A DNA stretch of 8,670 bases from an uncultured Planctomycetota bacterium (lineage in GTDB: Bacteria > Planctomycetota > Planctomycetia > Pirellulales > UBA1268): positions 1 through 8,670 of the forward strand of contig CAJQGO010000287.1 in NCBI GenBank assembly GCA_905477565.1, read 5' to 3'. The notes under the pieces were generated by a model. The model was given only the letters and a program-made list of their open reading frames with translations. It was not told where the DNA came from and searched no databases. The stretch's first letter is position 1. The number at the start of each line of letters is the position of its first letter. A program made the translations under genes and the position numbers. Shown in pieces: positions 1-6,965 of the stretch.

Positions 1-32
1 GTGCAATCAGGAGGGGGCGTCTTCTGTTTTTA

Positions 33-803
33 TTAACGCCCTACTAACAGCCGATCACCGAGAAAGTTGTCCAGTTCAGGAATATTGTAAATCTTGTCGC
101 AGGTCGCTTTCACATCGTATTGTATTCGCCGATAACGCACGGTTTCAAAATCCTCAACAATGACATAACAGGATCGAGGATCATTATCTCTGGGCTGTCC
201 GACAGATCCAACATTGATCATGGCCTTGGTGGCTGGCAAGACCATCCTGACCTCAGTTGTGCCTGGTCCAACGGCCGCAGCTACGAATTCAGGCGCGATG
301 GTGAAGACTCCTGGAATGTGCGTATGCCCTTGAAAGCAGAGACGAGAAACCAGTTCAAATATGTGATTCAGTTTCAGTGGGTTATAGATGTCTTCGGGAA
401 ACACATACTCATCGAGCGGACGTCGTGCTGACCCATGAACAAAAAGCATTTCCCCTTCCTTGAAGCTTCTCGGTAATTCACCAAGGAAATCGAAGAGGTT
501 CTCCTCTGACCGACGCGATCGCTGATCATGAAACTCAAGTTGATCACGGGTCCAGCGAATTGCCCGTTCTGCTCCTACGTTGAATCCATCTGGATCAAAT
601 AGGGCCGCTTGATCATGATTACCAAGAATTATCTTCTCACATCGATCACGAACTGTAGAAAGACACTCGCACGGATTAGGGCCATATCCGACGATGTCGC
701 CAAGACAGTAGAGCGCATCAACACTCTGCTCTTCAATATCCTGAAGAACTGCAGTGAGTGCCTCCAGATTTCCATGAATGTCACTAATCAGTGCAATCTT
801 CAC
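33..803 (-). CDS. Calcineurin-like metallophosphoesterase (YfcE/MJ0936-type)
   Basis: A 256-residue, probably cytoplasmic metal-dependent phosphoesterase; the substrate cannot be told from sequence. All metal-binding motifs of the family are visible in order: DIHGN (D8, H10), [10 protein letters not shown] (D36), GNHD (N62, H63), VHG (H123) and GHTH (H160, H162). The C-terminal stretch [14 protein letters not shown] (about 197-210) is typical of the small MJ0936/YfcE-like phosphodiesterases. No signal peptide or membrane segment is seen, and the length is usual for the family. The start codon is GTG (801-803), chosen because the next residues [12 protein letters not shown] match the usual N-terminus and because AGGGAAG (809-815) lies 5 bases upstream. 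The gene is transcribed away from tsaB and appears to stand alone. Family assignment is sure; the physiological role is unknown (cyclic-nucleotide phosphodiesterase, protein phosphatase and nucleotide phosphatase are all possible). Confidence 0.93.
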   Translation of the reverse strand: MKIALISDIHGNLEALTAVLQDIEEQSVDALYCLGDIVGYGPNPCECLSTVRDRCEKIILGNHDQAALFDPDGFNVGAERAIRWTRDQLEFHDQRSRRSEENLFDFLGELPRSFKEGEMLFVHGSARRPLDEYVFPEDIYNPLKLNHIFELVSRLCFQGHTHIPGVFTIAPEFVAAAVGPGTTEVRMVLPATKAMINVGSVGQPRDNDPRSCYVIVEDFETVRYRRIQYDVKATCDKIYNIPELDNFLGDRLLVGR

Positions 804-1019
804 AAATACTTCCCTGTCGCTGGATCAGCCTCGAGTAATCAGTGTTGTGGCGATCTAACAGGGCACACGCTAAGACGCCGAAAAACAGTACAGAGATTCT
901 GGCACACCAAAAATAAACGCTAAATCCAATTTTTCTGATGTGCTCTCTGGATCAACATACTCCATAATAATACAACAAGTTTTGTTCACTGTTCGGTCGC
1001 GGTCAAGCAGACTCTCCAC
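804..1019. promoter_or_regulatory. Divergent intergenic region, phosphoesterase / tsaB
   Basis: This 216-base gap lies between two genes transcribed away from each other, so it should hold both promoters. Toward tsaB there is an AT-rich stretch (about 959-975) with CATAAT at 963-968, one base from the -10 consensus, but I see no convincing -35 at the right distance. GGCACAC occurs twice (862-868 and 901-907). No RNA gene or convincing small coding region is visible. Promoter function is inferred from gene orientation; exact sites are not established. Confidence 0.45.
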
Positions 1020-1775
1020 ATGCCCTCAATTCATAAGTTTCTAGCTATCGAGACCAGCACGAGTCCGGGCAGCGTGGCGGTTGGTTCTCTGCCATCACTC
1101 CATGCCGGAGAACCCGAGTCGGATCGTTTCGGAAATCTCCTTATGCAGGAATCTCAGCTCCCTGAAGAGGGTGGGCAGGGACGACACCTCATGTCAACTC
1201 TTGGTGCACTCATTGAATCAGCCGGCTGGCCACTCGATGAGGTTGACCTTGTAATTGTCGCAACAGGCCCCGGTCCTTTTACAGGCCTGAGAGTAGGCGT
1301 CACGACAGCGAAAGCACTTGCCTGGACGAATGACTGCTCCCTTGTGGGCGTTTCAACAGCATCCTGTCTGGCAAGTCAGGCCGTTGCTGAATGTGGTTCG
1401 TGCGATCAAGTGGAAGTCATTTTTGATGCTGGACGCGGAGAACTCTATGCCACAACAGCGTCACGACCAGCGGACAGCCTCATTTGGAAGATCAGTGAGG
1501 GCACGTTACAGAAACCTGAAGAGTGGCATAAAACGTTGGCTCCAGGGTCGCTCGTCACTGGTCCGGGTCTTGCCATGCAACACGATAGTATCCATAAAAT
1601 AAACGACAGCCCCGGAACACTCAAAGTCCCACCAGCAGAAGCATGGCATCCACACACTCGCACATTATCGTGTCTCGGTCTGGAAAAATTTGAAAACGGT
1701 TTAACTACTTCACCAGCTGAATTAACGCCAGCATATCTAAGAGCCAGTTACGCTGAAGATCGCTCACGCATGTGA
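1020..1775 (+). CDS. tsaB: TsaB, tRNA threonylcarbamoyladenosine biosynthesis protein
   Basis: A 251-residue cytoplasmic protein of the TsaB (YeaZ) family. TsaB is the catalytically inactive paralogue that pairs with TsaD, together with TsaE, to transfer threonylcarbamoyl to A37 of tRNAs reading ANN codons. Diagnostic segments are the N-terminal strand LAIETST (8-14), the signature GPGPFTGLRVGV (83-94) followed by TTAKALAW, VIFDAGRGELYA in the middle, and the C-terminal PAYLRASYAED. The stretch between residues about 24 and 56 appears longer than in common TsaB proteins, where the N-terminal strands run quickly into an H-S-E/R-x-L helix. The ATG at 1020 is used because no better in-frame start precedes the family's N-terminal strand; no clear Shine-Dalgarno is present. 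tsaD and tsaE are not in the window. The usual rimI partner is also absent: the next gene is pyc, 229 bases away. Confidence 0.93.
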   Translation: MPSIHKFLAIETSTSPGSVAVGSLPSLHAGEPESDRFGNLLMQESQLPEEGGQGRHLMSTLGALIESAGWPLDEVDLVIVATGPGPFTGLRVGVTTAKALAWTNDCSLVGVSTASCLASQAVAECGSCDQVEVIFDAGRGELYATTASRPADSLIWKISEGTLQKPEEWHKTLAPGSLVTGPGLAMQHDSIHKINDSPGTLKVPPAEAWHPHTRTLSCLGLEKFENGLTTSPAELTPAYLRASYAEDRSRM

Positions 1776-2004
1776 ACGATACCCACCGCCAATTCCGAGA
1801 GGCCCTTATTCCTCGGCGCAGCACCTCCCCTGTATGACCGACTGCAAACGCACGGTACGATGGAGCACTGAGACAGGATTTTTGGGCAGCTATTTTATGG
1901 AGTACGCCTGACATAGGCTTCTTGTTACCTGAAAACACTCCTGTGCCGTACCCGTCGGTTTTGAGAAACACATTAATTTTTCCATTGAGTACGAAGTCAT
2001 TGTC
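1776..2004 (+). other. Intergenic region tsaB-pyc, unassigned
   Basis: These 229 bases separate two genes of the same direction and are long compared with the other gaps here. The sequence probably carries the pyc promoter or leader, but I see no good -10/-35 pair and no Shine-Dalgarno just before the pyc ATG. GGTACG (about 1855-1860) could pair with CGTACC about 85 bases later, which is too weak alone to call a structured RNA. An opposite-strand open frame spans it but looks non-coding. Confidence 0.4.
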
Positions 2005-5000
2005 ATGCAACCAATCCGCAAACTTCTTGTTGCAAATCGTAGTGAAATTGCCATCCGCGTCTTTCGTTCAGCACATGAACTCGGAATGCGAACCGTAGCA
2101 ATTTATGCCCATGAAGACCGGTTCTCTTTACACCGTTTTAAAGCAGACGAAGCGTATGTTGTCGGACGCCCTGGCGAACCATTACGAAGCTACCTCGATA
2201 TTGATGGGATCGTTTCGCTTGCGAAAGAACACAACGTTGATGCGATTCATCCGGGCTACGGATTCCTCTCCGAAAACGCCCAATTTGCTCGGGCTTGTGG
2301 CGAAGCGGGAATCATCTTTGTTGGACCACGAGTTGAACTTTTAGAAAACCTCGGAGATAAAACCGCCGCTCGGGAACTTGCTGAACGTGCTGGCGTCCCG
2401 ATTCTCGCGGGGTCGTCACGTGCCCTCGAAAGCCTCGAAGAGGCAATTCAAACTGCTGAGGAACTTGGGTTCCCTGTCATGCTCAAGGCGGCTCATGGTG
2501 GTGGTGGTCGTGGCATGCGAATCGTACGAACCAAAGAAGACCTGCCGGCTGCACTGGAAAGCGCTCAGCGTGAAAGCAAAACTGCTTTTGGCAGTACAAG
2601 CGTCTTCATTGAAAAGTTTATCGAGCGTGCCAGACACATAGAAGTACAACTTCTTGGAGATACACACGGAAACCTTGTACACCTTTACGAGCGAGACTGT
2701 TCAGTTCAGCGCAGGCATCAAAAAGTTGTCGAGGTAGCTCCGGCACCGAATATTCCTCCGACCATTCGAGAGCAGATATGTGACGCTGCAATCGCCATTG
2801 GACGAACCGCTAAATACGAGAATGCCGGAACAGTTGAATTCCTTGTCGATGCTGATGCCGACCGATTTTATTTCATCGAAGTCAACCCACGTATTCAGGT
2901 TGAACACACCGTGACCGAAGAGATCACAGGTGTTGATATTGTTCGCAGACAGCTACAGATTGCTGCGGGCAAAAAATTGACAGATCCAGAAATCGGGCTG
3001 GGAGACCAAAGTGCCATACGCACCATGGGAGCCGCCATCCAATGTCGGGTCACAACGGAAGATCCGGAAAACCGTTTTCTGCCAGATTATGGTCGAATTA
3101 CAGCGTACCGTTCAGCAAGTGGGATGGGGATTCGACTCGATGCAGGCACGGCCTTCTCTGGAGCCGTTGTCACGCCATATTTTGACTCACTCTTAGTGAA
3201 AGTAACTGCACGAGGACTCTCTCACGTCGAAACAGCCGGTCATATTGAACGGTGCCTCCAAGAGTTTCGTGTGCGGGGAGTCAAAACCAACATTCCGTTC
3301 CTTATCAACCTTGTAACGCACCCAGAGTTTCTCGCAGGGAATTGCACCACACGTTTCATCGATGAAACACCGAGCCTTTTCGACTTCCCGATTCGGCAGG
3401 ATCGCGCCACTCGCCTCCTCAACTTTCTTGCTGAAACCATCGTAAATGGTAACCCGCTGATGAAAAATCGTCAGCCAGTTGTGCGTCGAAGTCCAGCAAT
3501 TGTGCCAGCGTTTGATTCCCAGCAGGCCCCGCCAGCCGGCAGTCGGACAAAACTTCTTGAACTTGGACCAGAGAAATTTGCTGCCACCCTTCGGTCGCAC
3601 AAGGGTCTTTACCTGACAGATACCACAATGCGTGACGCTCATCAGTCACTCTTGGCAACTCGCATGAGAAGCTATGACATGATCGCCGTCGCTGACGCGT
3701 ATGCCAGGCTTGCGAATGGTCTCTTTTCACTCGAGATGTGGGGTGGCGCAACCTTTGATACCGCGATGCGATTTCTGAAGGAGTGTCCTTGGGAGCGTTT
3801 GACCCGACTGCGTGAAAAGGTACCAAACATTCTTTTCCAAATGCTTCTTCGTGCAAGTAATGCCGTGGGGTACACAAATTATCCTGATAATGTTGTTCAA
3901 GGATTTGTCAGGGAATCTGCATCGGCTGGAATCGACGTATTCCGAGTTTTTGATCCATTGAACTGGGTCCCAAACATGGAGGTCGCCATGACAGCTGTTC
4001 AGGAGAGTGGGGCCCTGTGCGAAGCCACTGTCTGTTACACCGGCGATGTACTCGACCCCAAACGAGACAAGTACACTCTGAAGTATTATGTAGACCTTGC
4101 AAAAGAGCTTGAAAAACGAGGCGCTCACCTTCTGGCAATCAAGGATATGGCTGGTCTTTGCAAGCCATTTGCTGCAGGCCGATTGGCAAAAGCACTCCAT
4201 GACGAAGTTGGTCTTCCGATCCATTTTCACACCCACGACACATCAGGCGCTTCGCTCGCAAGTTGTCTGGAAGCTGCTCGGCATGGAGCGAGTATTGTGG
4301 ATGCAGCCATGGCGCCCTTCGCTGGACTCACAAGCCAACCAAACCTCAATGCCATCGTCGAAGCAACACGGAACACTGACCTCGACACAGGCCTCGACCC
4401 CGAGCCTCTCCGGCAGTTAACGCACTACTGGGGAGCAGTTCGGGAACACTACTCTCCATTTGAGTGTGGAATGAAAGCACCTGATGCAGACCTCTATCTT
4501 CACGAGATGCCAGGTGGTCAATTTACCAACTTGCTCGAACAGGCGCGGGCTCTTGGTCTTACAGACCGTTGGGAAGACGTGTGCCGAACATACGCAGAGG
4601 TAAACCAACTCCTTGGAGACATTGTTAAGGTAACACCAACGAGTAAAGCGGTTGGTGACCTTGCACTTCTACTTGTTACCAATGACATGGAGGCCAGTGA
4701 ACTTCTGGAAACTAACCGTGAGATAGCTTTTCCAGAATCTGTGGTCGATCTTCTGTCAGGCCGCATGGGACAGCCACCGGGGGGCTTTCCAGCCGAAGTC
4801 GTTGCGCGAGTCGTTCGCAATCAGACGATTATTGACGGCCGGCCAGGAGCCACACTTCCGCCAGCCAATATGGAAGACGCAACGGCTGAAGTCACCTCTC
4901 TTCTTGGCCACGAGGCATCCCCACGTGAAGTTTCATCATGGCTTCTCTATTCACGAGTCTTTCAGGATTTCGCTGAACACAGAGCGACATACGGTGATGT

Positions 5001-5454
5001 CGCTGTCCTCCCAACCCCGGATTTTCTTGAGGGGCCGAAACAAGGCGAAGAGCTTTTTGTTGATATCGAACCGGGCAAAACGCTCGTCATCCGCCTTTTG
5101 ACAGTTGGAGAGGCCCATGAGGATGGCACACGGACTGTTTTCTTTGAACTAAACGGGCAACCTCGTAGTGTGTCGGTTATCGACCGCACTCTCGAAGGCA
5201 CCATCCAACAACGCCCAAAAGCGGACGTTGGTAATCCTCGGGATATTGGCGCTCCAATGCCTGGATTAATTGTGACGGTTGCCGTCAAGCCGGGCGACAC
5301 CGTCAAGAAGGGTGATAAAATCCTCAGTTTAGAAGCCATGAAAATGGAAACAACTGTTTATGCCGAGCAGGACGGAACTCTCTCAGAAGTACTCGTAAGC
5401 CCTGGCAGCCCGGTTGAAGCAGGTGAACTTGTCGCTCGATACTCCGACGACTAA
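2005..5454 (+). CDS. pyc: Pyruvate carboxylase, single-chain biotin enzyme
   Basis: This 1149-residue cytoplasmic enzyme makes oxaloacetate from pyruvate, bicarbonate and ATP, refilling the TCA cycle and feeding gluconeogenesis. Domains in order: biotin carboxylase (about 1-455) with LVANRSEIAIR, the ATP-grasp glycine loop GGGGRGM (165-171), RRHQK and EVNPRIQVEHTVTE (292-305); a linker/allosteric region (about 456-530) keeping RQDRATRLLNFLAE; the carboxyltransferase barrel (about 535-830) with TDTTMRDAHQSLLATR (metal-binding D544), KDMAG (712-717, the probable carbamylated lysine), HTH (H742, H744) and GLTSQP with probable catalytic T776; then the biotin carrier domain (about 1080-1146) with EAMKMET, biotin on K1113. 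The length is normal for the four-domain alpha-4 type. The ATG fits the family N-terminus but lacks a clear Shine-Dalgarno. FAG replaces the commoner MSG just before LTSQP. The retained linker motif makes acetyl-CoA control possible but unproven. Confidence 0.97.
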   Translation: MQPIRKLLVANRSEIAIRVFRSAHELGMRTVAIYAHEDRFSLHRFKADEAYVVGRPGEPLRSYLDIDGIVSLAKEHNVDAIHPGYGFLSENAQFARACGEAGIIFVGPRVELLENLGDKTAARELAERAGVPILAGSSRALESLEEAIQTAEELGFPVMLKAAHGGGGRGMRIVRTKEDLPAALESAQRESKTAFGSTSVFIEKFIERARHIEVQLLGDTHGNLVHLYERDCSVQRRHQKVVEVAPAPNIPPTIREQICDAAIAIGRTAKYENAGTVEFLVDADADRFYFIEVNPRIQVEHTVTEEITGVDIVRRQLQIAAGKKLTDPEIGLGDQSAIRTMGAAIQCRVTTEDPENRFLPDYGRITAYRSASGMGIRLDAGTAFSGAVVTPYFDSLLVKVTARGLSHVETAGHIERCLQEFRVRGVKTNIPFLINLVTHPEFLAGNCTTRFIDETPSLFDFPIRQDRATRLLNFLAETIVNGNPLMKNRQPVVRRSPAIVPAFDSQQAPPAGSRTKLLELGPEKFAATLRSHKGLYLTDTTMRDAHQSLLATRMRSYDMIAVADAYARLANGLFSLEMWGGATFDTAMRFLKECPWERLTRLREKVPNILFQMLLRASNAVGYTNYPDNVVQGFVRESASAGIDVFRVFDPLNWVPNMEVAMTAVQESGALCEATVCYTGDVLDPKRDKYTLKYYVDLAKELEKRGAHLLAIKDMAGLCKPFAAGRLAKALHDEVGLPIHFHTHDTSGASLASCLEAARHGASIVDAAMAPFAGLTSQPNLNAIVEATRNTDLDTGLDPEPLRQLTHYWGAVREHYSPFECGMKAPDADLYLHEMPGGQFTNLLEQARALGLTDRWEDVCRTYAEVNQLLGDIVKVTPTSKAVGDLALLLVTNDMEASELLETNREIAFPESVVDLLSGRMGQPPGGFPAEVVARVVRNQTIIDGRPGATLPPANMEDATAEVTSLLGHEASPREVSSWLLYSRVFQDFAEHRATYGDVAVLPTPDFLEGPKQGEELFVDIEPGKTLVIRLLTVGEAHEDGTRTVFFELNGQPRSVSVIDRTLEGTIQQRPKADVGNPRDIGAPMPGLIVTVAVKPGDTVKKGDKILSLEAMKMETTVYAEQDGTLSEVLVSPGSPVEAGELVARYSDD

Positions 5455-5523
5455 AAACACTACTAACTGAAAACCGGGCGACAACCACCGCCCCTTAGAC
5501 ACGCCTCACTCTTGTCATCGACG
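5455..5523. other. Convergent gap pyc / msrA with weak stem-loop
   Basis: These 69 bases lie between the converging ends of pyc and msrA, where a terminator for both would be expected. The only structure I see is GGGCG (5476-5480) pairing with CGCCC (5489-5493) around an eight-base loop, with no T-tract on either side. It is a poor intrinsic terminator, so termination may be Rho-dependent or occur further on. Confidence 0.3.
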
Positions 5524-6183
5524 TTACTCTGTTTTCAAAAGTTCTTTAAAGACTTTACGTACCTTTGCCACCTTGGGTGCAACAACTGCCTGGCAGTACG
5601 GCTGATAGCCATTATTCGCAAAATAGTCTTGGTGATAGTTTTCAGCAGGGTAGAAAACTTTTGCTTTCTCCAGCGTAGTTACGATCGGAGATGAGAAAAC
5701 TTTTGATTCATTGAGCTTTGCGATAACTTTCTTGGCAATCTCTTCTTGTGTGTCGTCGTGATAGAAAATTGCTGAACGATACTGAGTGCCAACATCTGCA
5801 CCTTGCCGATTGAGTGTCGTCGGATCATGTGTTGCAAAAAATATTTCGAGCAGTTTCTCATACGGTACAACTGCCGGATCATACTCAATCTCAACTGCTT
5901 CAGCATGACCGGTGAGACCACTACAGACCTGTTTGTAGTTTGGATTCGGAATCCGACCACCCGTGTAACCACTCGTAACACTCTTCACCCCACGGATTTC
6001 AGCATACACCGCTTCGGTGCACCAAAAACAGCCTCCTCCAAAAGTTGCCGTCGCAACCGAAGATGACTCCTCCGCAACAATTTCGTCTGTCATAAAAACT
6101 CCTGACATACACATTATGACAATCCAAACCAGATGTACTCTGGATGAGGAACCATAGCGACTTTCATGGTGAAAAACAGTCAT
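5524..6183 (-). CDS. msrA: Peptide methionine (S)-S-oxide reductase MsrA, probably exported
   Basis: MsrA reduces the S-epimer of methionine sulfoxide in proteins. With the start used here it is 219 residues. The catalytic motif GGGCFWC places the nucleophile at C52, followed by TEAVYAEIRGV; then VCSGLTGHAEAVEIEYDP, DVGTQYRSAIFYHDDTQ, AENYHQDYF and a C-terminal YQPYCQAVVAPKVAKVRK whose Cys is the likely resolving or recycling residue. Before the domain is a basic N-terminus and a hydrophobic run (VHLVWIVIMCMSGVFM), then EIVAEESSS, which reads as a signal peptide or anchor, so the enzyme probably works outside the cytoplasm. The open frame extends 18 codons further to an ATG at 6237, which would overlap mpg by 17 bases. 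I prefer 6183 because GAAGGGGAAG (6192-6201) precedes it, while the 6237 ATG has no Shine-Dalgarno and would bury the signal behind a charged extension. Likely co-transcribed with mpg; converges with pyc. Confidence 0.93.
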   Translation of the reverse strand: MTVFHHESRYGSSSRVHLVWIVIMCMSGVFMTDEIVAEESSSVATATFGGGCFWCTEAVYAEIRGVKSVTSGYTGGRIPNPNYKQVCSGLTGHAEAVEIEYDPAVVPYEKLLEIFFATHDPTTLNRQGADVGTQYRSAIFYHDDTQEEIAKKVIAKLNESKVFSSPIVTTLEKAKVFYPAENYHQDYFANNGYQPYCQAVVAPKVAKVRKVFKELLKTE

Positions 6184-6191
6184 CACTTCAA

Positions 6192-6201
6192 CTTCCCCTT
6201 C
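6192..6201 (-). promoter_or_regulatory. Shine-Dalgarno deciding the msrA start
   Basis: On the minus strand this reads GAAGGGGAAG, with AAGGGG ending 11 bases before the ATG at 6183. It favours that start over the upstream ATG at 6237, which has no purine-rich tract before it. The spacing is somewhat long. The same nine bases GAAGGGGAA occur before the upstream gene mpg. Confidence 0.5.
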
Positions 6202-6220
6202 CAAGGCATTCTTCTCTTGA

Positions 6221-6895
6221 CTATTGGCACAGCCCATCAGTTATTACGGACCGCACTTCAAAGATGTTTGGATCAACAACGTATCTCAATGGTTTTTCGG
6301 CCCATTCTTTAGCATAGTCGACTCCAATGCGCGGCGTCCGCTGGATTTGACGACGCGGCACTCCTGTCCCTTCTTCAATCCATAACCCCGTGACTGAGTT
6401 GGCTTGTCTTCCATCATAGTGTTTCGTGACACCAAGCATTTTTGTGAGGCGGCCGGGCCCCACGGAATTCCCGACCCCACGAAGAAGCACAGCAGCTGGC
6501 AGACCTTCCCGTCCGGTCACTATATTCAGCATCCAGTGCATTCCGTAACAAAGGTAAACGTACCAATGTCCTGCGGGCCCAAACATTGTCTGGTTTCGTG
6601 GCGTTGGCCCCGTACGACCATGGCAGGCAAGATCGTGGGGGCCAAGATAAGCCTCTGTTTCAAAAATACGGTGTTTTTCTTGATGCCGCTTGCCTCGCTG
6701 GACGATAAGCCAACAACCTAGGAGATCTCGAGCAACTGAGTCGGCGCGTCGATTGAAGAATGAGGACCCAAGGATCTTCCGAGAACCACTATTGAGCGTG
6801 GTTTTGCTGCTTTTAGACGACAACCCCTTTTGAGATTTCGACGTTTTTGGTCTGTTACCTATGCTAGTAGCAGATGGTGGCGACTTGGATTTCAC
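6221..6895 (-). CDS. mpg: 3-methyladenine DNA glycosylase (AAG/MPG family)
   Basis: A 224-residue base-excision repair enzyme that removes alkylated purines such as 3-methyladenine, leaving an abasic site. Family motifs: FFNR and VARDLLG (about 46-60), FETEAYLGPHDLACH with the catalytic glutamate in ETEAY, TPRNQTMFGPAGHWYVYLCYGMHWMLNIVT, AVLLRGVG, GPGRLTKMLGV and TPRIGVDYA. The fold is mammalian AAG/YxlJ-like, not AlkA or Tag. The catalytic domain begins near residue 41. The first 40 residues are extra: 8 Lys, 2 Arg, 12 Ser and 4 Thr with no acidic residue, so probably disordered and DNA-attracting. The start is GTG (6893-6895), supported by AAGGGG (6903-6908) seven bases upstream; a TTG at residue 25 is a weaker alternative because its purine tract touches the codon. 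It leads an apparent mpg-msrA unit and is divergent from the desaturase. Confidence 0.94.
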   Translation of the reverse strand: MKSKSPPSATSIGNRPKTSKSQKGLSSKSSKTTLNSGSRKILGSSFFNRRADSVARDLLGCWLIVQRGKRHQEKHRIFETEAYLGPHDLACHGRTGPTPRNQTMFGPAGHWYVYLCYGMHWMLNIVTGREGLPAAVLLRGVGNSVGPGRLTKMLGVTKHYDGRQANSVTGLWIEEGTGVPRRQIQRTPRIGVDYAKEWAEKPLRYVVDPNIFEVRSVITDGLCQ

Positions 6896-6902
6896 AACGT
6901 TT

Positions 6903-6908
6903 CCCCTT
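6903..6908 (-). promoter_or_regulatory. Shine-Dalgarno supporting the GTG start of mpg
   Basis: AAGGGG on the minus strand lies seven bases before the GTG at 6895, an ideal distance. It argues that the basic N-terminal tail of the glycosylase is really translated. Confidence 0.6.
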
Positions 6909-6952
6909 CAGAATCATACAAAACAGATTCCACCAGCACTGTGCAAGTTTAT

Positions 6953-6959
6953 AGAGGAG
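6953..6959 (+). promoter_or_regulatory. Shine-Dalgarno deciding the desaturase start
   Basis: AGAGGAG, with GGAG six bases before the ATG at 6966, is the strongest ribosome binding site in the window. It sets the desaturase start at 6966, not at the in-frame ATG at 6861, which would lie inside mpg. Confidence 0.8.
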
Positions 6960-6965
6960 AGTTCA

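Larger units (their letters stand above)
6896..6965. promoter_or_regulatory. Compact divergent control region, mpg / desaturase
   Basis: Only 70 bases separate the GTG of mpg (minus) from the ATG of the desaturase (plus), so both promoters must lie here or extend into the opposite gene. It contains both ribosome binding sites and a short perfect palindrome GCAC-T-GTGC (6936-6944) near the middle, which could be part of an operator. TATGAT on the minus strand (6913-6918) resembles a -10 box but sits too close to the mpg Shine-Dalgarno to be convincing. Confidence 0.5.

Noticed and set aside
15..41. Stem GGGCGT (15-20) with ACGCCC (36-41) at the 3' end of the phosphoesterase gene
   Set aside because: The loop is 15 bases, the stem overlaps the stop codon and no T-tract follows on the minus strand, so it is not a credible intrinsic terminator.
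609..923. Plus-strand frame of 104 codons across the phosphoesterase start
   Set aside because: It is a shadow of a well-supported phosphoesterase gene and has no recognisable domain.
1772..1837. GTG-started 21-codon frame overlapping the tsaB stop (VNDTHRQFREALIPRRS...)
   Set aside because: The stop/start overlap looks like an operon junction, but the peptide is tiny and has no Shine-Dalgarno or known relative; chance is likelier.
1705..2010. Opposite-strand open frame of 101 codons spanning the tsaB-pyc gap
   Set aside because: It begins with TTG without a Shine-Dalgarno, overlaps the ends of both tsaB and pyc, and has no recognisable family or protein-like composition.
3193..4236. Several overlapping minus-strand open frames inside pyc
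   Set aside because: pyc is intact and strongly conserved across this stretch; the reverse frames are by-products of its codon use.
6861..6965. Longer desaturase start at 6861
   Set aside because: The added 35 residues overlap mpg, lack desaturase-like features and have no ribosome binding site, while AGAGGAG sits before 6966.
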